From Kuschelorhynchus macadamiae (lineage: Eukaryota; Arthropoda; Insecta; Coleoptera; Curculionidae), in NCBI GenBank assembly GCA_030620095.1, contig JAUTXW010003400.1, forward strand, positions 62,001-126,000: a stretch of 64,000 nucleotides of DNA. The letters run 5' to 3'. The notes under the pieces are model-generated. The model was not told the DNA's origin. It did not search any database and saw only the letters and a list, made by a program, of their open reading frames with translations. This document shows positions 12,960 through 22,799 of this stretch, piece by piece (positions within the stretch are counted from its first letter, which is position 1; the number at the start of each line of letters is the position of its first letter). A program made the translations under genes and the position numbers.

Positions 12960-14285
12960 CTGCTTATTTTAAAATTACTTTATTAGTTCTTTACATTAGT
13001 CATGACTAATGATGGTTAATGTATTATATTAGTAATTTTCACTCCATGTTACATGTTTAAATGTGGTGACGAAATGTGAGGTGAATATTTTAAAATATCA
13101 TTTGCAATTTGTTTCATAAGTCGGCCAACCGCATCGTGGTTATTGCTGGACAATATACTTTTTTGGTTGTGTATGTAGCTTTTACTTTGGCATCTATTTT
13201 ATTTTCCTCTTGAGGCAAGATACATTAGAATATCAAAAAATTAAATTGACTGACTAGAGCGTTATACTAACATTTTTTTTCTTGTTAATTAAATTTATAC
13301 TCTAGCCTAGATCTGCTGTATATATGTTAGACTGAGACCTAGACTTTGTGTATATATTTTTTAATTTGTATATAGGATGGTGGCTTGGTGATTTTAAGGG
13401 GGTAATTACCTCATTACCCGCTCACCGTAGTACCACACTTGATTGAGCCTCGGCCGACCCTAAATTTTAGATCTTTAAAGATTTTAGTATTCATATCTAA
13501 TGAATCATTTTCTCTGTTGTTTATATGATGCAAGAGTTTTCTTTATTATATAGAATAATTCGTATAAATAAATCAAAAATATTTATGAATAATTTTAATC
13601 CAGTGAACTAAACTACTTGTATTAACGTTTGAAAACTTATTTCGAATATTAATGAAAATAATTAATAAATGTTGTTAAAACGCTCTCCTCGGAAAAATCA
13701 AATCTTGTTTCTATATAGATTAACATATTTTCGCAAACTTCTACGAATTCTTTCATTGTGATATTTTAATTAGATAGTGAAAATGATTTAAGTAAATTAC
13801 CATGCATAAAACTTACAAATTTAAGTCAGGAAACTTTTAATTGTAAGTTACCATCGCAGCGAAGTATACAAGCAAATTGGTCCAGATTCTCTAAAGATAT
13901 CTGCGCCTAGTTTAAAAATGGAAAAACCTATTGAATTTTCAACAATTTTTCTTTGCATTTTATTCCTTTTTGAATAATATTAGATAATTTTTTAAAATTT
14001 ACTGTAAATTTATTGCAAATAAATGTATTTATTATTTATTTTAAAAAACGGGACATATTATGTCTCGTTCAAGCACCGAGAACAACAGAATGTCGATCTA
14101 CTTTGTAACTTGAAATACTTCGTGAACGAAAACTACAAATTGTAGAAGTACCTTGTGTAACAGTTCCTCAATTTTTAGTTAATTACATTAAAGGAATTCT
14201 TTTTTAAATGCAATAACTTTTTATTTTTTAATTTTTAAGAAATTTTCTGTTTTCATTAATAATACCAAAGACATAATGAATAGAC
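12960..14285. other. AT-rich DNA, no gene seen
   Basis: No supported coding region or repeat with borders. A GGGACATATTATGTCTC partial palindrome lies near 14050. Confidence 0.4.
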
Positions 14286-14299
14286 GATCATTCCAATGT

Positions 14300-14460
14300 T
14301 AAATAAATTACCCCTAATTGGATTGTATTCGCTATAGAGGGGATCCATGGAGAGATTTCCGGGCAGCATAACGCCCGTTCTCGGCGATGTTGGTCTCGCA
14401 CAACGCCGAGAGTTGTCAGTCTGCGATGGACTGCATCCGATCGGCTGTTACTGTTAAATT
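14300..14460 (-). other. GC-rich patch, possible decayed exon
   Basis: A compact GC-richer patch lies about 450 bp downstream (minus strand) of the channel exon at 14912-15093. A 78-codon minus-strand frame (14288-14524) crosses it with the run RRLTTLGVVRDQHRRER; another frame contains ADRMQSIAD followed by a stop. AACAG at its upstream edge could be an acceptor. No domain is recognised, so membership of the channel gene is only a possibility. Confidence 0.25.
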
Positions 14461-14911
14461 CGTTTATAGATAAGCATACTTTTTTGCCTTGTATTTCTAA
14501 ATAAATAGACGCTTCCGGCAACATCGAACCACATATATTCGGAATAGACGCTCGAACAAATGAAAACTATAAGCACCACAACTTTGTTTTAAATTTAATA
14601 AATTTGGGAGCCCACGAAATATTTCCATGTAACTCAACACCCAGATTGTTCAGTCCGCGACGCACTATCTGATGGATGAGTTATCTATTCCAAGTATAAT
14701 CGTTATTTGGGTAATACACACTGTATATTGCGAGGGCTGTGTTAAAAATATTAACTTCTTGCAAATTTCTTTTGATATTCTAGGCTTATTAAATACACAA
14801 AATGAACCCAAAATATGAAAAATTGGCGTAGAAAGTAAAAAATAATTATCATTAACCACTTGCCAACTTTTGGAAATAAAAATGTTTCATGTAGAAAAAA
14901 CATAATTTTAC

Positions 14912-15093
14912 CTTCGGTGTTATAAAAGGCATAAGCTCCCAATAAAGCCCAAATTATCACAACTATTGTAAGTCCTGCTTGCGATAATAACCACTGGCTA
15001 AGAATCTTGAAACAGCATTTGCATTTTAGTCCACAACTGGTCTCCGAAGGACTTAGTTTGAAATCGCAGTCAGTTCTTGGCCAGAATCTTAAT
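14912..15093 (-). CDS. exon of a probable two-pore-domain K+ channel (first membrane segment)
   Basis: The minus-strand exon runs from an acceptor (TTGTTTTTAG, ending at 15094) to a donor (GTAAAA from 14911). It encodes a short cytoplasmic stretch LRFWPRTDCDFK, a cysteine cluster CGLKCKCCF, then LSQAGLTIVVIIWALLGAYA and FYNTEG. The last part fits the first transmembrane helix of K2P potassium channels: a serine-containing lead, a hydrophobic helix, and the GAxxFxxxEG ending. It starts with one base completing a codon and ends in phase 1. The upstream intron is only 70 nt. The pore helix and GYG exon were not found downstream, so the rest of the gene must lie outside or be unrecognised. Family assignment is by eye. 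Confidence 0.5.
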
Positions 15094-15163
15094 CTAAAAA
15101 CAATATACAAAAACGTTAGTAATTACCTGCAAAAACTCAAGTAATTACCTGCAAGAAACTCAC
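15094..15163 (-). other. 70-nt intron
   Basis: A GTGAGT donor (from 15163) and a TTGTTTTTAG acceptor (to 15094) bound 70 nt, the usual size of a short insect intron. Inside it TTGCAGGTAATTACT occurs twice as a direct repeat. Confidence 0.5.
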
Positions 15164-15241
15164 CGTCTGCGGCCACTTAAGAAACCCAGTCTACGAGTAT
15201 TTTAAATTGCCATGCGTTATGTGTTCTACTTCGTGTTGTAT
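15164..15241 (-). CDS. candidate upstream exon of the channel gene, frame unclear
   Basis: A strong acceptor (TTAACTTTCTTGTCAG, ending at 15242) and a GTGAGT donor bound 78 nt. The end reads LGFLSGRRR in the phase needed by the next exon, where it continues into LRFWPR. However, that frame has a TAA upstream within the exon, and the frame open at the 5' end (EVEHITHGNLKYS) meets a stop. Either this is a 5' untranslated or alternative exon, or a 1-nt error lies near 15190. Confidence 0.35.
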
Positions 15242-15596
15242 CTGACAAGAAAGTTAATAACACGACAATTATTTTTAAAACCGTTCTATAACTTAATTTT
15301 TCCATAAACATAAAAGAAATATATTATTTCCGTTCTTGTAGGTAGGACTAAGGATTGTGAAAGTCGAAAACGGTTTGCCACCGGTCCTCATAAAATTTGA
15401 CAAATTTTAGCGAGAAATACAAGTTCTCTTTCTTTCCTCTAGTTTTACAACAACGCGCACAAAGCTACTACGCCTACCGCCATAATATTTGAAATATAGT
15501 ACTTCTCTTCTCTCAAGACTTTTTTCAAAATTCTGTATGATCTACGATTCATAAAACTGATGAAAATAAGGCCGGATCTAAAGTAACAATACGATT

Positions 15597-15677
15597 ATAT
15601 TTGTAGATGGCTCAAATATAGAAAACGGAACAGGGTGCGACGTATTTTCGCGAATTTTGCAAAGTTACTGTGAGTGA
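15597..15677 (+). pseudogene. RNase H-like fragment of a retroelement
   Basis: A short plus-strand frame reads IFVDGSNIENGTGCDVFS. The DGSxxENGTGxGVFS pattern is the first conserved block of the RNase H domain found at the end of several LINE clades and in LTR elements. Only this block is clear; the frame stops at 15677. The next open stretch (15718-15918) shows no RNase H motif. Confidence 0.35.
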
Positions 15678-15919
15678 GAAAGTTTTTAGAGAAACATGTA
15701 AGCGTGCTCAAGTTTAATTGGCTAAAAAGTTGCGAATTAATCACAGCACAAGCACAAAAGACATCAAAGAAGCTGACAAATGGGTTACGGCACCGGCAGG
15801 TTTCAACATTTTTGACCTAGCCCCTTTAACTAACTGCAGCAATAATACAAATCATTACAGAACAGCTTTTGGTCAGTTTCAGCGCTTCAAAGCATCCCGT
15901 CGCGTTCTGAGTTTTTGAG

Positions 15920-16765
15920 CTGTTGGGAACTTAACTCAATCAGCTCTGAATAGAGTGTGTCTAGTTAGAAAAGGCTCAGATGCAGTGAACGCAAAATTCT
16001 TCTCGATTTGCTGTGCTGGTACACATATTATTGAAAAGATAGTGATCCTTTTTGTGCGTGGAACCGAAAGTAGTTCTGACAGAACTTGAAAAAAAAATAA
16101 ACGCGTATCATAGTTAGTAAACCTTAAGGATCCAAGATGCTCTTTAAAGATTCTACTTAGTGCTATATTAAAAGCATTGCTTATATCAAATAAGACTTTT
16201 TATTCTATCTTACTTAGTGTTTTTCAAAACTGCAAACACTAATTCATATAATTAACATTTTTAGTATCGTCCTGCTTCCTTTTAGCTTACCTATAAGGCA
16301 CTAAATGCGTCGTCTGAACCTCAGCATCAGCAACCGTTTGTTCACCTTTCATAGGATTTTTTAGATTCAGGTGGATATGATCTACGTTTACGTAAAAGTC
16401 TCCGGTTCCATTTTTCATTTTAACTGAATTCTCTCCTGGAACAGATAGGAACTACATTTAGGTAGTCTACTTAATTAATATTTTCGTTTTATATTTTTGG
16501 GAACAGTTTTGTAATTAAGGTAGGTTAAAAACTTGTGAAATTTATTTTTTTCATTTATTTTGAATGTAAAATTTTATGCTCAGTACCTTTGGTCATAATA
16601 CAAAAATAACCTATAATACGTTTACTTAAGAACTAAGGAATTGCAATAAGTATTGACAAAAAAACATCTAATAAGAGCTAGTATTAACTTTTGACAAGGA
16701 ACTTTTCCATTTGTGCCTCTAGGCATGGTCTAATTACTGTTTTCTGTCCCATATAACAGAATGTT
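15920..16765. other. AT-rich DNA, no gene seen
   Basis: No convincing coding frame or repeat border is visible. Confidence 0.4.
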
Positions 16766-16769
16766 GTAG

Positions 16770-17470
16770 AATACATGCCACCTCGTACTATTTGGCACTA
16801 TAATTCCGCTGATTGGGATGTGTTGCGCGAATTCCACTCTTACTTCCCTTGGAATGATGTTTGTTTCTTTATTAACGATCCTTTATACCACATTCTATTA
16901 AGACTTCCAAAATCTCCCAAAAATAATCTTTGATTTTCAAAATTATGCAATAATGGCAGACTAGGGAAAATCTGGACTCATAAAAATTTCCTAAAGAATC
17001 CTACTTCAGAAAATTTACAGGCTAAAAACAAGGCAAGAAATCATCACAATCGCATAATTCTCAGTGCCAAAAATGCGTTCAACACACTCATAAAAAACTT
17101 CTTTTTGCCAAAATGGGAGCCAATCGTTTTGGTCGCTTGCTAAAAATATTAACCAAAATTTCTAATTTCTGGTCTGCACGTCTAAAGCTGAGCTGAGCTT
17201 TTTGCAAAACAATTCGTCGCAAATTCTACTTTAAACCTTCCTCTTCACTTTCTCCTTCAGTACCATACAATATGCAAAAATTAATTTCGAGGTTAAAATA
17301 GTACGACGTATTCTCTAAATACTTAATACTAAAAAGTCCTTTGGTCTTGATGGTATTTCGGCTATAGTCCCTCTTCTTCTAATCTGAAAGTCTTTAAATC
17401 CTGCATCAATAAACTTTCCCTGTCTTTATTTAAAGCAACTAGCCGAAGGCCTAAGTACTTTATGATCTTA
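16770..17470 (+). mobile_element. non-LTR retrotransposon fragment, plus-strand relative of the 8.6-9.5 kb copy
   Basis: The plus strand starts with PPRTIWHYNSADWDVL and FPWNDVCFFINDP, matching the copy at 8640-9540. Further on it reads NRIILSAKNAFNTL, FFLPKWEPIVL and, near 17330, KSFGLDGISAIVP, which is the first RT block (KxxGxDGI). Frameshifts and stops are frequent. The two copies let the family consensus be compared across this region. Confidence 0.75.
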
Positions 17471-18490
17471 TACAAAAAAGTAAGGGGAAGAAAATTTAGG
17501 AGGAGAGAAAAAACCCTTTTCATTACATTTATATGACAAAATACTAATGCGATATAGTTTTCCTCAGAACATTTTTTTTTAGTCGGCTAATAAGTTATTT
17601 AATTAATTCTTCAATAGGGCAAAAAACTATTCAATTCTGTTCCACTACGTTTAAAATAAAAGCTAAATGGGAACACCTTATGGTTTTTAGTTGAAACATA
17701 ATAAATAAACTTAATGATGATTAACAAGCTTGAAGCAAGATACAAGGAAGTAAGTTTAAGCGCACAAGTTAGAAAATAACCAAACTATTAAAAAATATTT
17801 TAAAAAAGTGTCTAGTCAATAAATTTGTATTTTTCTCAGGAGGTATCTTATCTCGATAATATGTTTTGTTATGAGAGGTAATTATTGTTACTTCTAATTT
17901 ATTTTCAAATATAATAATCGTTCCAAACCGTTTGCACATAAGATATTCAGAACATAAAAAAACACCTTTTTGAACCCTACTAAAATAGTCAAATTATTCC
18001 AAAAACTACAACCTGTCTTTATACCTACCACATTACTATATAGGATAATACACAATTTTATATCATCTCAGACCGAGCCTAGTACAGTTGCTAGATCCGT
18101 AGTAATAATTTTAAGAGATCAAACTGAAAGTTTTTATTTTTCTCAAAGTTTTAATGTGTGTGCTATTGAATAAGGTATATATTAAACCTTTTATTCAGCT
18201 AAGAATGTGGTAGCCGAGATTTAAAAAAATAATATTACATATAAAATTCAACAAAATTATAACAATTTTTATTTATCAGGTAGTTTTTGAGTCTTTTTTT
18301 TAAACGTTGACATTTACGGTATCTCTACCAGTTGCAACTAACTTGTTAAAAACTACATTGGGTAAAATAAATATATTTTTGAAAAAAAGGAAATCGATGA
18401 TTTACAGGCAATAAAAGCATTTTTAATCTAGTATTAGAATTGTGGTCTGAACTTACTTCCTGAAAAGTAAATCTACATTGATAGACAAAG
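17471..18490. other. AT-rich DNA, no gene seen
   Basis: A chance 67-codon open stretch (17970-18173) has no recognisable features. No repeats with borders. Confidence 0.4.
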
Positions 18491-18493
18491 CAA

Positions 18494-18529
18494 CATACCT
18501 CGTAAATATGTATATATTTACGAGGTATG
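18494..18529. repeat. perfect 16-bp-stem palindrome
   Basis: CATACCTCGTAAATAT, a GTAT loop and the exact reverse complement form an uninterrupted 16-bp stem. As RNA or extruded DNA it would be a stable hairpin. Confidence 0.95.
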
Positions 18530-18690
18530 CTACAGTGAATATTTTCAAATTTTAAAAGCAGTTCTACATGATTATCTAAATACTAAAACTCTATTGGCAT
18601 TAACACTCATCCCCCAATTTAATATTCCACATCTTAACAAATATAGCTAAAGACTCCAAGTCTCGGTCTCAGTAAATTATAATTATTAAC

Positions 18691-18726
18691 ATGACACGTG
18701 TTTCACCCTTTCGAGCATTATCAGAG
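18691..18726 (-). ncRNA. hammerhead-like motif (candidate)
   Basis: On the minus strand: TCTGATAATGCTC, GAAA loop, GGGTGAAAC, then ACGTGTC. The CUGAUAA box is one base from the hammerhead consensus, GCUC/GGGU gives stem II with a GAAA tetraloop, and GAAAC follows directly. A GUC lies downstream where a cleavage triplet might be. It is the best-formed of the five candidates in the window. Confidence 0.4.
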
Positions 18727-18729
18727 AAA

Positions 18730-19285
18730 TAGAATAAAGCACACAAAAGTACGACAAAACAAACAACTTACTATTTTTTTTGTTTATTCACCTGAGACTT
18801 AACCTCATTTTAGTGTCGATAAAATATGTATAAGTAGTACAGTCTTTTTCTATGTTTGTTATTAAAATTAGGTCTCTTTGAGAAATATGAACAATTTCTC
18901 CGATTTCCCTATCTTATTCTTCAGTGTATGTTGGCGTAATAAAGAGATAAAAGTATTTCCTTACTGTAGTGCATAGACATAAACGTAAATACAAAACAGC
19001 TGCGACGTCACTTATTGCAAAGGCCCTCAATATGCGGCTGCCATTTTAAGTTTTCATCGGAAATGAGCCCCAACAGCTTAGATTGACCTGCTGAATGTAC
19101 ATGTAAATCCGTACCTTCAAATAATTCTAAATGTACATTGTTGGCTTAAGAGAAAAGTTAACAATTGTCGTTTAATTTTTATTTAAATTAAGTTTAATTT
19201 TTTCTGACCAGTTCGAAATTCTTGAATATGTTTCTTCAGCAGTTATTTTTTTTACTACTAAAATATCTGTGTATTTTCCGAAAAA
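18730..19285. other. AT-rich DNA, no gene seen
   Basis: No convincing coding frame or bordered repeat. Confidence 0.4.
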
Positions 19286-19289
19286 TTAT

Positions 19290-19560
19290 TAATAAAAGTT
19301 AGGGGGCATTCAGAAAGACCAACAAAACGAAAGGCCCCAAAATCAAGCCCTGAGGCACACCCTTCTCGATAGTCATGCAACTATTTTGCGCGCCACTAAC
19401 AAAGACCAGCTGCATTCTATTTGACAAGTATCACTTAAGAAAGTTCAGCGGTTTGCCTCTTATGGCATACCTATAAAGTTTAATAAGCAAAATGACTCAT
19501 TTCATCAAATGCTCGTTAAAAATCTACAAACATTCCCAATACAAGCATTATAGAACCTTA
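19290..19560 (-). mobile_element. non-LTR retrotransposon RT fragment
   Basis: The minus strand reads a degenerate FVDFxRAFDEMSH block, then GKPLNFLK, YLSNRMQLVFVSGAQNS and KGVPQGLILGPF, which are RT palm motifs of a LINE. Stops break the first part. It lies in the opposite orientation to the LINE at 20.07-21.49 kb and is too short to classify. Confidence 0.7.
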
Positions 19561-19789
19561 CATTTTATATAGTACCCTAAATGGACACGGTATTCAATTT
19601 AGGAAAACCTGTTTTTCGGCTATTTTTACTTGTTGCTAAACGTGCATGAAAAATTATGTCGATTAATCTAAATTACATTACTTTATTAAGAAGAATTCCA
19701 GTGTTGGGCATGTTGTCCATTTAGGGATACTTACCGTCCATAAATTTAAATGTTTTTTTTTTCTAGAAATTCACATAAAGAGAATTAAT

Positions 19790-20065
19790 AAAAGAAAATT
19801 TAGAAAAAATATGACAGCCGCCTTAGCCGCAGCAAAGACAGGTCTTCGCGTTCCAATTGCAAGTAAAAGTTTTGGGGTTCCACGGAATATGACAAATATT
19901 TTTTAAACCTGGCTAAAAAATCTAACACCTTGTAATTTTTTTGTCGATGGACTTAAGTCCCATTTAATTCTGCATTTTAGCATGTTTTCGCGTGAAAAAG
20001 GAATAATTTTAGTGGCATTTTATCCAAATGTCACTCATGTTATGCAGCTGCTTAATGTGAAAGCC
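19790..20065 (+). pseudogene. pogo-like transposase relic, part 1
   Basis: The plus strand reads ALAAAKTGLRVPIASKSFGV, a psq-type helix-turn-helix start (AAxxVKxGxSxREASRxFGVPR pattern). After a stop it jumps to NFFVDGLKSHLILHFS and PNVTHVMQLLNV, which correspond to the second catalytic D region (VDGHxSH) and the PNSTHxxQPLDV block of pogo-family DDE transposases. The first catalytic region is missing through an internal deletion. A LINE insertion interrupts it at about 20066; the rest resumes near 21490. Confidence 0.65.
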
Positions 20066-21490
20066 CTCAAATTTCCTATTGCTCGGTTGTCCACACTGGT
20101 AACGATAGTGGAAAAACTAGTTAAAGTAAGGATGGTCTCTTTCTTAAATTAACACATAATTCTGAGTCTCCAACAGTTCGGATTTCAAACATAAAAAAAA
20201 CGTGCGATGCCAATTTTGGGTTTCTTGAACACTTGTACATCCGCTTAAACTCTGGAGAGGTTGCGGCTGCGGTGTTTTGTGATTTGTGAAAAGCGTTCGA
20301 TTGCGTCAATTATGAAATACTGCTGCAGAAGCTAGCAAAGTACGGATTCAGAGAAAATTCCCTGAAATGGTTTCGCTCTTACTTGGCGGAGAGGACTCAG
20401 AGTGTCGCCTTTAAAAATACCAATTCAACTGAATGTCATTTAGATCGGTTTCCTAATTTACGTGAATTGTCTTCCTCATCTTGATATATCGGGAAGATTC
20501 CCTATCTTTGCCGATAATACGACAATTCTTTGACATGGTACGAATCTTGAAAGACTAAAAAGAGCCATAAACGATCACTTGTGTAAAATAAAATAGTGGT
20601 GTGATGCAAATATTTGTCATTCAGTGTTTCAAAAACTAATCTTTTAAATTTTAAATGTCACATAGATGGTATCCGCCTACAGGACGAGTCTATTCTAGTG
20701 CCATCTTCTGTTAGGTTCCTGGTGTAATATTGATAACTTATATAATAAAATTGCTACCAGTAACTACGCACTCTGAGTTATCTCTATCAATTTAGATCCA
20801 TCTATGGCTTGAAACTCATATTTTGCATTGACTGAGTCTCATCTTAGAGCTGGCATTTGCTTTGGGGACTCATGTTCGAACTATTTATTTAACTCTGTCT
20901 TTATGTTGCAGAAAAAAAGCAATTCGATATATGTGTGGTGCTAGAGTTCTTGACTCCTGTCGACCCTTGTTCGTAAAACATGAAATCTCAACACCTTGTT
21001 GTATAGATTTTAGAGACTGTGTGTTTAGTTCATAAAAAATATAAAGATGAATTGCTGGTAGCAAAAAAATGTTTAATCATCTGCCTCTTAGATTAAGAGT
21101 GCTTCATCAAAAAAGAGCATTTAGAAGGAAAATTAAACCATTTTTATTAAAAAAAGCATACTACAAATTGAATGAATATTTTAGTGATAGTCTAGATTAG
21201 AAAATGATTTTCTCTTTTTAGTTTTAGCCTGTGTCAGTGTGAGTGTCTGTAGTTTCTGTTTTGTTTGTACTATGTGTGCTTTTAAACATTCTGACCTCTT
21301 TTCAGTAATTTATTTTTTATTATATATTTTTTATTTTTTAAGTTGTAGAACATAACTAACAATGACATATGTAAATATATATATACTGAATATTTTTATT
21401 CGAAGTATCCTATTTTTGTTATGTTTGTTTATTATTGTTATTTGTTTGTTTGTAATAATATAATATACAATAAAGCTATTTTTTGACTTA
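20066..21490 (+). mobile_element. 5'-truncated LINE inserted in the pogo-like element
   Basis: It begins inside the RT domain (LVTIVEKLVKVRMVSFLN) and reads AVFCDL, KAFDCVNYEILLQKLAKYGF, YLAERTQSVAFKN, a broken FADNTTIL in place of FADDTTIL, and later IRYMCGARVLDSCRPLFVKH typical of the C-terminal region of Jockey-like elements. Several frameshifts are present and the active-site D is N. The 3' end has AATAAAG followed by TTTTTTGACTTAGAC. Pogo-like coding sequence directly flanks both sides, so the LINE inserted after the DNA transposon. Confidence 0.75.
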
Positions 21491-22795
21491 GACTTTTACC
21501 CACTAAAAAAATGGAAAACTTACGTAAGAAAATAGCTTATTGAAAATGAAAACAAGCAATTCTTGAGGCGACATGTCGCCAAATTACTGGAATCTATTTT
21601 AAAAGATGCCCTCTCCCCGATATAATTATATAAATGGGTTTCGCATTTGTAGATTTTTTCTTTTTAATGCCAATAACGTGGTTTATTCCAAAATAATATA
21701 CAGACAAGCAGACGTCATAATCAAGAAAATACACAAATTGAAGAAAATAAGCATGATAAAATTAAGAACTGCTTAAAGATTTTAGAATCTAATATATCAA
21801 ACGATACGCTTGAAATTATAAAAGAATACATTTTGGAAGAGGAATGGAAGGTACTTGAAGCAGGTAAAGACCTATATACACCTGGAGAAAAATACAAAAT
21901 TTAAATAGTGTTAATAATACCTTAGGGGAAAATGTAAATATCCTATTGACGAAAATACAAATTTGAACTTTTCATTAGAAATCGATGACAATGATAAGCA
22001 GCACGCAGAACATATCCCAGTTCTACAAGAAGTTACGAACCACTCTGTAGAAATTTTACAGGAATTTTCGAAAGAAGTGGCAGAAGACCTACATTTTACA
22101 GCTCAACCAAATAAAAACCAAACAACGCCTAAAACAAATATTTGAAAATATAATTTAGAAAAGTCCACATAATGCAAAGTTCTCAACATCAAAATCGAAT
22201 GATGCTTTTATAGATAATGCATATTTTGAGCTACCTTGCCAAGCAACTGTTGTCGAAGCACAGCACGCTCGCAGAGGGATTCTCCATTTAAAAAACATCT
22301 TTTATGGCCCAAAGAAAAAGAAAAATATCTCAAACAAGTAAGGGAAAAAGAATTTTCAGTTATAACATCTGCTTTTTGGTTATATGACCAACAAAAGAAA
22401 GAAGCACTCAAACTAGAGAAAGAAAAATTAAAAGAATGTCGAAAAAGGGCAAGTGAAGAAAAACAAATAGAAAAAAAAATGTAAATTAAAAAACCAAAAG
22501 TCATAAAAAAGAAAAATGAAAAGGGTAAAAAGTCTACAGTTTGAATGGTGAACTGGAAATGTTTCAAACAAAATGAAACGAACGGCACGTATTAGAGAGA
22601 AGTGCAAAATGGCTTTCATGTTTTAGCTGCCCAAATAAAGTGCAGAACATTTATATCTCAATAGAAACAGTTATTCAGATTTGGAAGAGGACACACATTT
22701 AATATGCGAAAAATGTGGCAATACCATTGACAGTAGTGATGAACATGACGGCTGGAGCAGTGAGAAGGAAGAAGAACATTAATTACTAAACAATT
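21491..22795 (+). pseudogene. pogo-like transposase relic, part 2 (C-terminal region)
   Basis: Immediately after the LINE the frame resumes with WKTYVRKIAY and LLESILKDALSPDIII, then FRICRFFLFNANNVVYSK, the usual C-terminal end of the DDE domain in pogo-family elements. Further on (22236-22484) there is SPFKKHLLWPK followed by a lysine/glutamate-rich segment, and near 22690-22780 a DLEEDTHLICEKCGNTIDSS tail with an acidic end. Several stops and frameshifts divide these pieces. The order of motifs and the flanking LINE show one old transposon about 1.6 kb long before interruption. Confidence 0.65.
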
Positions 22796-22799
22796 CATT

